Below are positions 1-9,154 of a DNA stretch of 64,000 nucleotides, piece after piece. Under the pieces are notes generated by a model, which saw only the letters and a program-made list of their open reading frames with translations, made no database searches and had not been told where the DNA came from. The position numbers were made by a program, and so were the translations under genes. The stretch spans positions 248,001-312,000 of the forward strand of contig JAGGDC010000003.1 of NCBI GenBank assembly GCA_020809425.1, read 5' to 3'. Each line of letters opens with the position of its first letter. Within the stretch, counting starts at the first letter, position 1. This DNA is from Candidatus Synoicihabitans palmerolidicus (GTDB lineage: Bacteria > Verrucomicrobiota > Verrucomicrobiia > Opitutales > Opitutaceae).

Positions 1-1948
1 CACAATCCTCCAGATTCCGGAGGTTCGAGTCGCGACCACGATCGTGCCGTCGTCGGCCACATCAACCCCCAGCGCTTCGAAGAGCAAACTTCGCCCGTAA
101 TTATCGAGCGGCGCAAGATAGTCCTCCACTCGGTAACCCGCGGGGAGCATCGCCTCGGACGCTTCCACCACGAGCGCTCGGCGGCTCCCTTCGAACTCCG
201 ATGCGGCCGGACGCCACGGCTCCGCCATCACCACGATTCGGGCCGTGGCCCTGACGGGCAATGTGACGCCGGCGGGCAACGTCCACACGCCATCTTTCAC
301 CACACCCGTCGAGACCTTCAGATCACCCAACACCGCAGGGTCAAAACGAAAGGCCTGCCCATCCATCCAGTCGCCGCCCAGCCGAAGATTAATCACCCCA
401 TCTCCGCTCAGCTCAGACTTGATCGAAATCACATTTCGACCGACTCGATACTTGAAGACCGGCGCCGCGTGCGGTTCCCGCGAGTCTCTTTCATAGCCCA
501 GAAACGCGGCGTCTTCCTTCGCCAGTCGATCGAGCGCATCCACTTCACTGTTCACCAAATCCAGACGTATCTCCACGTCACCAAACACCGCCTCCTTAAA
601 CGAGAAATCAACCGGCTCGCACGCCAGGTTGAGCGGACCAAATAACACCCCGGATTCCCCCAACTGAATCTCTCGACTCTCGTAGCCTGGCTTCAACCCG
701 TAACCACCGCGGTTGCGCCATTCGCCCGCCATGTTAAGAAATCCCCCTTGCCAAACCTTCGCGATGCCCAGCACTCGGAGATCGAAGCTATAATGCAGGC
801 CCGATGGCTGTCCCACATGTATCGCTCGACCGGATACTCCAGGCAACGGTCTCCGTTGAACCCGCACCTGATCGTCCACGAGCAACGGAAACGGTCCGCC
901 ATCGGATCGTAATTCTCCGAGCCACTCTCCTCCAGCCAGTGTTGCACCGGACCTTGCTCCACGACCGAGTTGAGCGTGAGCAGGTAGGCACCAATGGCTT
1001 CAATCTGCTGTTCGGTCACCACCTCCTCAGTATAAGACGGCATGACGGGGGGGAACGGTTTCCCGACCGGTACCATCGCGGGGATCTCCGCCACCACGAG
1101 TTCGGCCTGCGGGGCACGGATCGCATTGTGCAGGTAAGTGCGATTGGCCGTGACCGTAAACCGATGCCCCTCGGGATCCGCAATTTCACGATCGCGCGCA
1201 TCCACCTGAAACGGACCAAAAATGTTGGGACCGGTCTTGACCGCCGTGTCTCCTTTTTCAGCGGAGTGACACTCCGCACAACCGACCCCCGTAAACGTCT
1301 CGCGACCCAGTGCCACGAAATCGACGAGCTCACCGATATTGGATTTGCCTCCCGACGCCTCTGGACCGACCACCGCATCAAAATCCAACCGGCGCAAATC
1401 CATGCTCTTGATCGCAAAACCCGGCAGAGTGACCAGCAACGTCGTGGGCCCTTCGCCATTTTCCCACTCATATTCCGAGTCCCCGTCCCCCCTTCTCGAA
1501 CACCTCATTCTGTGCCACGATTTCACCGTCTCTCACCACATCGATAATCACGGCGTTGGCCGTCTTGATATTGGCTTCATCATAACGTGAACTCCGCACT
1601 CGCGCCAGGACGGTATGCCACTGGCCCGGCACCCCGATAAGGACAACCGGGTAGCGCGCCTGCATCATCAGCACCGCGCGGCCGCCCTCCGGCGCATCCT
1701 CCGGCAGACGGTAACTGAGTCGCACTAGGTTGTCACTGATCTCCAACCAAGTGCGCAATTGCGGCGCTCCGACCGCCCCTCGATTGACCAAGGCCGCCTC
1801 GCCCGCCACGTCCTCCTGCACCCAAGCCGAGTTCTCTCCAAACCACGAAGCCACTCCTTCATCGGGCGAATTCGTCTCCGCCGTCATCCCCAAGGGGGAT
1901 CATTCCAACCCATACGACACTAACCAAAATTCGGAAAACCAAACGCAT
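1..1948 (-). pseudogene. Secreted PVC-type cytochrome c protein (DUF6797-like), decayed; 3' end beyond window
   Basis: The best start is ATG at 1948, giving a signal peptide beginning MRLVFRILVSVVWVG. The reading frame is broken at least three times: at the five-base G run 1894-1898, at a C run near 1490, and near 905. When these are repaired by eye one open frame continues to the window edge. A haem-attachment motif CAECH lies at 1266-1280, followed by a possible Met ligand in MPSYTEE and a helix typical of class I cytochrome c. The C-terminal part ends in a propeller-like stretch (DDGTIVVATRTSGIW) like that of the PVC DUF6797 family. The family is known from Planctomycetes and Verrucomicrobia as periplasmic or secreted redox proteins; the substrate is unknown. 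The family name is from memory and the remainder lies outside the window. Confidence 0.65.
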
Positions 1949-2091
1949 CCCTCAACCAACACCGCTCCGCCTCTTGCCTCCAGTCGAAATATCCCCTGAT
2001 CTACATTACCCTCTCGGCATGGCCGTCGCGCTTCCGCCCAACCAACCAACCGAACCTCCGCGTTTGTCTTCCCCGTAGCCCAGCCTCTTTG

Positions 2092-4116
2092 ATGACTACC
2101 CCCCTGGCTCTCATGCCCTTCCCCATCGCTCGCATTTCGCCCTTTCTCCTCGGAGTGTTCCTGTGCTGCCGTGCCCTCTCCGCTCCCTCGACGGTCGAAC
2201 AATGGGAAACGCTCACGTTGTCCTTTCCCGGCCCCGAGTCCACCGAGACCGGGACGAGCAACCCCTTCACCGACGTCAGTCTTTGGGTCGAATTCAAGCA
2301 CGAACAGGAGACCTACCAGATCCCCGGGTTCTTCGCCGCCGACGGCCAGTCCGCTGAATCCGGCGCCAAGGGAGGCAACGTTTGGCAGGTGCGTTTCACC
2401 CCCGACCGCCCCGGCCCGTGGATTTGGTCCGCCCAAATGTATGCCGGTCCCGACGCCGTCCTGCTTCCCACCGACTTTCCTCACCTCGAAACACACCCAC
2501 TGCCCATCGCTAACGGAACGTTCGAGGTAACCCCATCCACCGCTTCTGATAAAAATTTCCGCGCCTACGGTCGTCTAAATGTCGATCCTGTATCCGGATA
2601 CTTCCACTTCCCACTTACAAATAAAATCTGGATCAAGGGCGGCGCCGATAGTCCCGAAAACCTCCTCGCCTACCGCGATTTCGATGGCACCTACCGTCAC
2701 AGCGACGAATTTCGCGAAGGCGAGAGCCGACCCAATAGTTCTCTCCATGCCTACACCCCTCACATCCCGGACTGGAACCCGGGCGATCCCACATGGCACC
2801 AAGGCAATGGCAAGGGTCTCATTGGTGCGCTCAACTACCTCGCCAGCACCGGCATGAATGCGGTGTATTTCCTCACACTTAACATCGATGGCGACGGCAA
2901 GGATGTCTGGCCCTACCTCACCCACACTGATCGTGATCGCTTCGATTGCAGCCGTCTCGACCAATGGGAGATCGTTTTCCAACACATGCAGCATCTCGGT
3001 ATCGCCCTGCACATCGTCACTCAAGAGACCGAAAACGAACGCCTGCTTGACGGAGGTTTCACTGGCCGCGAACGCCGTCTTTACTACCGCGAACTAATCG
3101 CCCGCTTCGGTCACCACCTCGCCCTGATCTGGAATCTCGGCGAGGAAAACGGTCCCGCCGACTTCTCTCCTCACGGCCAGACTTCCGCTCAGCAAAAGTC
3201 CATGGCCGACTACCTCGCGTCCACCGATCCCTACGGTCACCCCGTTGTCCTCCACACGCACTCCACTATTGCCGGCAAAGACGAAGTACTCACACCACTC
3301 CTGGGTCACTCCTCGCTGGATGGCCTGTCTGTCCAGATGGACAATCCCCTCTGCGTCCACTCCGAAATCCTGCACTGGCGCCAGCTTTCCCACGACTCCG
3401 GCAAACCTTGGGTCATCACCATGGATGAAATCGGTCCGTGGCACACCGGGGCCGGCCCCGATGCCGATGACCCCACTCATGACGAACTCCGGCATCGGGT
3501 CCTCTGGGGCGCTCTCATGGCCGGAGCTTCCGGCGTGGAATGGTATTTCGGAGCCCACTTTGCCCACAACGATCTGTCCGCCGAAGATTGGCGCAGTCGT
3601 GACACTCTGTGAACACAAACCCGCCATGCCTTGGAATTCTTCGCGGAACTTCCGCTCGAAGGCATGCAACCTGCCGACTCATTCACTCCCCGCGACGACG
3701 ATTACGTGCTCGCCGATTCCGGCCACACCTACGCCATCTACCTCCCCGAAGCCTCCGCTGATACCGTGATCGACTTGGGCGACGACAGCACGGCTTACGC
3801 CATTACTTGGTTCGATCCTCGCCTCGGCGGTATTCCACAGTCCGGCACCATTCCCACCGTGTCCGCCCGCGGTCCCGTCTCCATCGGACACCCGGCCTCC
3901 CATCTCACCGAAGATTGGGTCGCCCTGATTCAGCGTCGCTCAAGACAACGCCCCTCAACGTCGGTAGGTCGATCCTCCTCCACCGTCAGGTCCATCAAAA
4001 TTCTTCGAGCCTTCCTTCTCGCTCGGAATGAATTTGAGTATCCATTAATCGACTACCGTAGAGCCTCCCTCCTCAACACCTACCACGCCGCAAACCAACG
4101 GCGGCGCGTCTCATGA
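2092..4116 (+). pseudogene. Secreted DUF5060-type putative glycoside hydrolase with in-frame stop
   Basis: The reading frame starts at ATG 2092, or at 2113, where a clean signal peptide MPFPIARISPFLLGVFLCC begins. The N-terminal part (about residues 30-160) is a beta-sandwich with the DUF5060 pattern, including a FTPDRPGPWIW-like strand. A TIM-barrel-like region follows with IWNLGEEN (candidate acid/base Glu) and ITMDEIGPW (candidate nucleophile Glu). The frame is interrupted by TGA at 3610-3612, directly after RSRDTL. Sequence continues in the same frame as TQTRHALEFFAELPLEGM, as expected in an intact relative, so a Trp or Arg codon has probably become a stop. Homology fades after about 3945. 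The family is found on exported enzymes acting on polysaccharides. It is not cut by an IS, so this is point-mutational decay. Substrate cannot be inferred. Confidence 0.72.
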
Positions 4117-4230
4117 GACGATGGTGAATGGTACTAAAACTGCCCCTTCAACCGGTTCAAAGCCACGTGAGACTTGTTTTACGCTCCATCCCCTCACACA
4201 TTTCCCGCCTCGCCATCTTCATTCTACCCC

Positions 4231-4773
4231 ATGAAATCCACCGTCCTTGCCTCCTTCCTCGCCGCCATCGCTCTCTTCTTTTGGGGCTTTATTTACTACT
4301 CCGTCTCCGGCGTTCCTGACAAATCCTTGAAGTCCCCGTCTTCCGACGTCGGCCCCGCACTCAATAACGCCTTCCCCGAGAGTGGCACTTATTTCGTCCC
4401 GGGCATGGCCAACGATAAGGTCGCCATCGAACTCATGGCGCGCGGTCCGGTGGCCATGGTGCATATCCAAAAACAAGGCATCTCCGTCATGAGTCCATCC
4501 TTGATGGTCCTCGGCTTCCTTCACGGTTGGGTTTACTGTCTCCTCCTCGCCATTTTACTCCGGCAGATCTGCAAAAAAAGCGGCTACTTCGCTCGCGTCG
4601 GATTCGTCACGCTGGTCGCCACCGCTGGCGCCTTCATGGCCCGTTTCGGCGATGTGATCTGGTGGCATAAATCCCTGGACTGGCAGGTCTCCGAATTCGC
4701 CTACGCCGTGATTGGCGCCGCACTCGCCGGTCTCATCCTCGCCACATTCATCAGATCGCCAATCAAAGCCTGA
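4231..4773 (+). CDS. Small multi-pass membrane protein, unknown function
   Basis: ATG 4231 gives about 180 residues beginning MKSTVLASFLAAIALFFWGF. Four hydrophobic segments are visible: one N-terminal, then three after residue 90 (FLHGWVYCLLLAILL, VGFVTLVATAGAFMA, FAYAVIGAALAGLILATF). A soluble loop of about 65 residues with GTYFVPGM separates the first from the rest. The pattern resembles uncharacterised Verrucomicrobia membrane proteins in which a periplasmic loop follows the first helix. An open frame extends upstream to 4174, but the ATG at 4231 fits the transmembrane start better. The gene shows no lesions, which is unusual here. It stands between a broken glycosidase and an IS1380 copy, with no obvious operon partner. 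Function unknown. Confidence 0.65.
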   Translation: MKSTVLASFLAAIALFFWGFIYYSVSGVPDKSLKSPSSDVGPALNNAFPESGTYFVPGMANDKVAIELMARGPVAMVHIQKQGISVMSPSLMVLGFLHGWVYCLLLAILLRQICKKSGYFARVGFVTLVATAGAFMARFGDVIWWHKSLDWQVSEFAYAVIGAALAGLILATFIRSPIKA

Positions 4774-4871
4774 GCCAGTTTCCCGGGCTGACTGCGCCCC
4801 GGAAATCCCAGGTCAACAGATCGCTTTCTGCCATCCTGCCTCCGAGCATGAGTGCGACTTCGCAATCCCCC

Positions 4872-6412
4872 CTAAGCCGTAACGATGCAGTGGAAAAAGA
4901 GTCATCGATGGTGAAGTGATTGGAGTTGAATGAAAAGAAACCAATGCAGGAGCGAGAACGCGCCTCACCAATCGGTGACCGAAGCAATCCAGTTTGAGAG
5001 CGCGGGCCGGTCTATCCAAATCGAGTTTACCGACCAGAAACTCAGCGCGCACGCAGGCACGGCGACGTTCTGGTCGTTTTTGCAGTCAAGCGGTTGGCGC
5101 GAGGCCCTGGAGAGAGCGCTGCCGCATCCGGCCCCGACTTCGAACAATGCGCGCACCGCGCTGAGCAAGGCGCTCGGCTTCATGCAAGGGCTGTTGTGCG
5201 GGGCCAAGAAGCTCACGCATGTGGCCTATTGGCGGCGCGATCCGATGATGCCGCCCCTGCTCGGCATCAAGCGCGTGGCGAGCCAGTCGACCCTCTCGCG
5301 GTTCTTTCAGGGCTTCACCAGTGCAGGGGCCAACCTCGCGTGCTTCCAACCCCTTTTCAAGTGGTGCCTGCACCGCCTGCCGATCCGCCCGGAAGGCTAT
5401 GCACTGGATCTGGATTCCACCCGGTTGCTACACGAGAACGGTCATCAACAAGGCGTCAAGGTCGACTACACCCGCGTGGGCATCAAGCCGTGTCTGCATC
5501 CCCTGTTGGCGATCTTGAGCGAAGTGCGCATGGTGGCGGGGTTTTGGCTGCGACCTGGCGACACCGCCTGCGCCAACCATGCACTCGGCTTCTTCCGGGA
5601 GCTGTGGGGCAACCTGCCCAAGCATGTGCGCCTGCGCGTGGTGCGCGCCGACTCCGGCTTTTGCCCGGCCGACTTGTTGGCACTCTGGGAGGAACTACGG
5701 GTGAAGTTCATCGTCGCCGCGCGCCTGACCCGTCCGGTGAAAAGCCAGCTCTGTGGCGAAACTCGCTGGCGGGCGACAGACATCGACGGCACCGCAGTGG
5801 CCGAACTGGGCCCCCCGACGGCGAATGGCCCGCCTCGGCCCGCCTCATCGGCATCCGCCACCGCGTGCAGGACAAAACCAGCCGGGCCGGCGGCAAGCTG
5901 CTCATCGACTGCCCGGGTTACCTGTATCAGGTGCTGGTGACCAACCTCGCGTTGAGCTCGCCCCCCTTGGCCGTCTGGCGCGACTACGACGGACGGACCG
6001 CCTGCGAAAACGTGATCAAGGAACTCGACCACGGCTACGCTCGGCCCGACTTGGCCTACGCCGCGTTTTGGGCGACCGAAGCGGCGCTGAGTCTGGCCGT
6101 GCTCACGCACAACCTGATCGTTTTGTTCGAACGCAAACTAGGCTGGCTCGAGGCAGTCACCCTCGGGAGCCTGCGCTACTGGCTGTTCGTGACCGCCGGA
6201 GTCCTCAGCCAGGCACAAGGCACCCTCACGATCAGGCTCGCCGTGCCGCCTCGCGAACGCCACTGGTGGCGAAAGCTCTGGGCCAAGCTCATATCGCCCT
6301 TCCCCAACTGCGATGCAGTCGGCAACCGCCCCTGCTTCTCAGCCTGAAATCCCTTCGCAATTACGCTCAATCCACACCCAAATCAGTTTCCGACTGCATC
6401 GTTACGCCTTAG
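4872..6412 (+). mobile_element. IS1380-family insertion sequence
   Basis: Terminal inverted repeats are visible. The left end 4872-4891 reads CTAAGCCGTAACGATGCAGT, and the right end 6393-6412 is its reverse complement with one mismatch (19 of 20). The single transposase reading frame lies between them. I could not identify a target duplication beside the repeats. The element sits between a membrane-protein gene and a small minus-strand gene and does not obviously interrupt either. Confidence 0.85.
4930..6347 (+). pseudogene. IS1380-type DDE transposase, frameshifted
   Basis: The N-terminal two thirds are read from ATG 4930 (FTDQKLSAHAGTATFW, then the catalytic region with LDLDSTRLL and RADSGFCPADLL). 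At the C6 run near 5810 the frame changes, and the continuation is in another frame: IGIRHRVQDKTSRAGGK, YDGRTACENVIKELDHG carrying the presumed catalytic Glu, and the terminal LGSLRYWLFVTAG region. Removing one C from the run restores about 470 residues, a normal IS1380 length. All three acidic residues appear present, so the single homopolymer indel is the only lesion I see. It may be a recent inactivation or a sequencing artefact. Confidence 0.82.
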
Positions 6413-6436
6413 ACGAACGCCATCGACCGCGATCGG

Positions 6437-6610
6437 TTAATTTCCGATCGCCGTCGCCTCTCCGGAAAACATTTGCGGCCACTCGGTGTCGAAGACTTTC
6501 TTGCGGAGTTTGGCTCGTTTTTTCGCCGCCTTGGCATGCGAAACCATGGGAACATCATAAGCCAAAATCCGCCCGCGCTCATCCATCCAGCAACCCAAGT
6601 CCACCACCAC
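6437..6610 (-). CDS. 57-residue basic protein, unknown
   Basis: This short gene starts with GTG at 6608-6610 and ends with TAA at 6437-6439. A strong ribosome binding site AAAGGAGAGG lies about 10 bases upstream. Two stop codons (TAG TAA) directly before the GTG fix the start. The product begins MVVDLGCWMDERGRILAYDV and has a Lys/Arg/Ala-rich helix (AKAAKKRAKLRKK) followed by DTEWPQMFSGE. The segment WMDERGRILAYD has coding character, and the Shine-Dalgarno plus stop arrangement argues for a real gene. No family recognised. It could be a small nucleic-acid-binding protein, judged only from charge. It begins divergently from the isochorismatase-fold gene. Confidence 0.5.
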   Translation of the reverse strand: MVVDLGCWMDERGRILAYDVPMVSHAKAAKKRAKLRKKVFDTEWPQMFSGEATAIGN

Positions 6611-6639
6611 TTACTATACCTCTCCTTTCGTCCAAAACG

Positions 6640-7159
6640 GAGTCCCCTTCCTGTCTCATTGTGATCGATGTGCAAAACCAATTTATCAACCGTAACGCCC
6701 ACCAGATCGTACCAGGAATTCAACCCCTGTTGGAGCGATTCGATTGGGTCTTCGCCAGTCGACTCCTCCCTCAAGCCGGCGGTCCGATTCATCGCTGGAA
6801 GGGCTACCTGCCGAAACCTGTTGACGACCCCGGCTCCGCCCTCGCCCTCGACTACGGCGTGCGCCCCCCGAAAGAACTCGATTCATCGAAAAAAACTGGA
6901 TTCGGTGCCATCACGGCAGGCGTGCGCACCGAGTTGCAAGCCCTCGGAATCCGCGTTGCCCACGTCTGCGGCATGGATACCGACCTTTGTGTGCTGCGCA
7001 CCGTAGGCGACCTCATGGAACTAGGAATTCGGCCCGGTCGTATTCACTGACCTGATTGCGTCTAGCGCCGGCGAGCCACTGCACAGGCACGGTCTATTGG
7101 TGATCAAACGCATGATCGGTCCCGCCCAACTGACCACGTCCGACTCCCAGCACGTCTAA
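6640..7159 (+). pseudogene. Isochorismatase-fold cysteine hydrolase, frameshifted
   Basis: The reading frame carries LIVIDVQNQF with the catalytic Asp near its start, a Lys in KKTGFGAI, and GMDTDLCVLRT with the catalytic Cys, so the cysteine hydrolase triad is present. The frame is lost near 7035 after MELGIRP. The true C-terminus continues one frame over as VVFTDLIASSAGEPLHRHGL and ends at the TAA at 7157-7159. No convincing ATG is visible upstream of the first beta strand, so the start has either decayed or is non-standard. Family members hydrolyse small amides or vinyl ethers; the substrate cannot be assigned. Intact length would be about 170 residues. Confidence 0.68.
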
Positions 7160-7567
7160 CGCGGCTCCCTTTCCTCCCACAAAACACGACGCCAGCCTCC
7201 TAGGCTCCACGTCGTACTCCATGCGTGCAATTGCGATTAGCGATGCACCGAACGGGAAACTCGGGGGGGACTTCGTTTCTTCCGCCAGAGAGCCAGTCAC
7301 GAGGAACTTCTCGAGCTCGACTTCCTTCCCGTCCTCCTCAGCCAACGATCCCGTCACCAAGAACTTCTCCAACTCAACCTCGCCAGCCGCCTCTTCTTCG
7401 GCCAACGCTCCGGCTCCTAGGAATTTCTCCATTTCGACTTCGCTGGCCTTTTCTTCCGCCAACGATCCGGTAACGAGAAATTTCTCCAATTGAACCTCTG
7501 ATTCCTGCGCAAACAACGCGCTCGAGGACAAACAGAGAATGACGATTAGGGACGTAGGGACTTTCAT
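7094..7567 (-). CDS. Secreted protein with four 19-residue tandem repeats
   Basis: ATG 7567 gives a signal peptide MKVPTSLIVILCLSSSALFA with probable cleavage before QES. Residues 24-100 are four head-to-tail units of the type EVELEKFLVTGSLAEEDGK; unit 2 is the most diverged, with GAGALAEE. The VTGS core resembles the segment preceding the plug of Verrucomicrobia TonB-dependent receptors, but no plug or barrel follows. After the fourth unit there is a run of seven C on this strand (about 7261-7267). Beyond it the frame runs antisense to the neighbouring hydrolase, so the natural C-terminus may be shorter and reached in another frame. No family recognised. Possible roles are a receptor-derived fragment or an envelope-exposed repeat peptide; neither is supported beyond motif resemblance. 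Confidence 0.55.
   Translation of the reverse strand: MKVPTSLIVILCLSSSALFAQESEVQLEKFLVTGSLAEEKASEVEMEKFLGAGALAEEEAAGEVELEKFLVTGSLAEEDGKEVELEKFLVTGSLAEETKSPPSFPFGASLIAIARMEYDVEPRRLASCFVGGKGAALDVLGVGRGQLGGTDHAFDHQ
7268..7498 (-). repeat. Four in-frame tandem repeats of 57-60 bp
   Basis: The DNA coding residues 24-100 of the protein above is a tandem array with unit lengths 57, 60, 57 and 57 bases. All units keep frame. The third base positions differ between units, so the protein pattern rather than the DNA seems conserved. Confidence 0.8.
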
Positions 7568-7643
7568 AATTCAGCTAGGTGTTGTTGTTGTTTTGGTTTG
7601 GTTTGGTTAAATGCAGGCTATCATTCGACGGCCTATCTAAAAG

Positions 7644-8163
7644 TCAGTGAAAAGTAGCGTAGCGCAGCGTCTTCCGATTCGCGTAACGGCTAAATGCGAC
7701 CAGATGCTCGCCGTTCTGGGGCTCGAGCACATACCACCCGCGATCCGTCAAAAAAAGTCCTACGGAGTGATTCTCCTTCGTGCGATTCCCCCCCGAAAAA
7801 GCCCTGTTCTGCAGGACCACGATTTGCGCCACCGCCGGTTCTTCAGTCTTACCCACGATTCCCGCCAACCCCACCATCTGCCGCAAAAACATACCGTCAT
7901 TATCGCAGTCCGAAGCCTCCCCCGACCGAGATGCCAAATGCCGCAAATCCGCCACCGCCCCTCGGTAAAAAGGCAAAAACTCCTTCTCCAACCACTTGTG
8001 GTCCAGCACCGCATACTGCTTGTCCAACAACGGACCTAAAAAGGCCCCCTTCGGCCGCAACAACTCCGCCGCCGTGATCAATCGCGCCGTTGCTAAACAC
8101 GGCGGTATATCAAACTGATCCCGCCTGAGAAGACAACGCCACCATTACTCCCATTAATACCAT
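7644..8163 (-). pseudogene. Secreted protein with possible transglutaminase-like fold, N-terminal frameshift
   Basis: The long frame covers about 145 residues ending at 7644. It has a helix containing SDCDNDGMFLRQMV and then NHSVGLFLTDRGWYVLEPQ. The order Cys in a helix, then His followed by a strand with W-Y-x-L-E/D-P, is that of the transglutaminase/papain-like fold. I offer this as an inference from pattern only. A signal-peptide-like start MVLMGVMVALSSQAG at 8163 is in a different frame; the frame changes near 8115, where the sequence continues as DQFDIPPCLATARL. If an alternative start serves the long frame, the gene may still be made without export. No family is certain. It is flanked by the repeat protein and msrA. 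Confidence 0.45.
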
Positions 8164-8298
8164 GATGACGCGACTGAATTCACACGCCCGCACGTTGAAT
8201 CAACATTCCTGTGCGGTCAATGCCGGGGGTGACGTTAATTGCTATTTAACAACAACTAAACTTTTCAAACCGGTTCATTCGGTCCTCTCCCTCACGCC

Positions 8299-8838
8299 TC
8301 ACAGTCCTTGCCTGAACTTCTCCAACTTCGGCGCGATTACCATCTGGCAATACCCTGCATGCGGATTCCGGGAAAAGTAGTCATCATGATAAATCTCTGC
8401 CGGGTAAAACGTTTCCAACGGCGCCAACTCCGTCACCACCTTCCCCTCCCACGTCAAATTCGCCTTCTCGCGAGATGCCTCCGCCGCCGCCCGCTGCTCC
8501 TCATCGGCCCATAAAATGATCGAGCGATACTGGGTGCCCGCATCCGCCCCCTGACGATTCAGAGTCGTCGGGTCGTGCATCCGCCAAATCTGCTCCAACA
8601 CCCGCGCCAAATCCACCATCGCTGAATCATAAGTGACCTTCACCACTTCCGCATGTCCGGTCGTACCCGCACAAACCGCCTCATAACTCGGGTCTACCGT
8701 CTGCCCACCAGCATAACCACTCTCCACCTTGAGGACGCCGGGCACGATGCGATAGGCCGCCTCCGTGCACCAAAAACACCCACCGCCCAAGACAATCGAT
8801 TCCAGTCTCTGATCTCCGTTAGAAGTTGATTCACTCAT
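8299..8838 (-). CDS. msrA: Peptide-methionine (S)-S-oxide reductase MsrA
   Basis: The gene is intact with 179 residues. It carries the catalytic motif GCFWCTEAAY (active-site Cys), the GYAGG strand, the YDSAMVDL segment, RMHDPTTLNRQGAD, GTQYRS and the late YHDDYF motif. All are diagnostic of MsrA. MsrA reduces the S-diastereomer of methionine sulfoxide using thioredoxin, in the cytoplasm unless exported; no signal peptide is seen. Start ATG 8838 gives MSESTSNGDQRLESIVLGGG, normal for the family. No MsrB domain is fused. A decayed small reading frame lies just upstream and the broken ettA beyond. Its preservation in a decayed region suggests continued selection for oxidative-damage repair. Confidence 0.95.
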   Translation of the reverse strand: MSESTSNGDQRLESIVLGGGCFWCTEAAYRIVPGVLKVESGYAGGQTVDPSYEAVCAGTTGHAEVVKVTYDSAMVDLARVLEQIWRMHDPTTLNRQGADAGTQYRSIILWADEEQRAAAEASREKANLTWEGKVVTELAPLETFYPAEIYHDDYFSRNPHAGYCQMVIAPKLEKFRQGL

Positions 8839-8855
8839 ACCCTCACCTCTTCCAC

Positions 8856-9096
8856 CTAGACGGGCACTTCGTCAACCTCCGGAAGCACTTCTGCCGCTTC
8901 ATCCTAATCCTCGCCTGCCTTAACGTCCTCGATCGTGCCATTCCCATCTGCGTCACGAGCGGTTTTCGTCTTCCGAAGCTCATGTCGAATCCGTGCGGTC
9001 GGAATCATGCGACACCGACCACGCCTGCCGCGACTCCACATCATAGACCACCGTAGACCGGGTCGTCTTGCCCCACCAGATCACCTCCGCCGCCAT
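8856..9096 (-). pseudogene. Small protein downstream of ettA, frameshifted, unknown
   Basis: From ATG 9096 a short frame reads MAAEVIWWGKTTRSTVVYDV and ends at a TGA near 8982. In the next frame the sequence continues with RIRHELRKTKTARDADGNG and IEDVKAGED, meets a TAG, and then reads DEAAEVLPEVDEVPV to a stop at 8856. The pieces look like one acidic-tailed protein of about 80 residues with two lesions. I do not recognise it. It lies between the end of ettA and msrA on the same strand and could have been co-transcribed with them. Confidence 0.35.
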
Positions 9097-9154
9097 CGCT
9101 TCTCACATCGGATTTGCAAACGGTCGCTTCCCTCCGACTGGCAGCCTACGAAAC

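Noticed and set aside
804..1547. A 247-residue plus-strand gene opposite the cytochrome gene
   Set aside because: It is antisense to a recognisable CAECH cytochrome region, Arg/His-rich, and has no protein-like motifs or ribosome binding site.
7094..7567. Complete TonB-dependent receptor
   Set aside because: Only pre-plug-like motifs are present; there is no plug or 22-strand barrel in any frame downstream.
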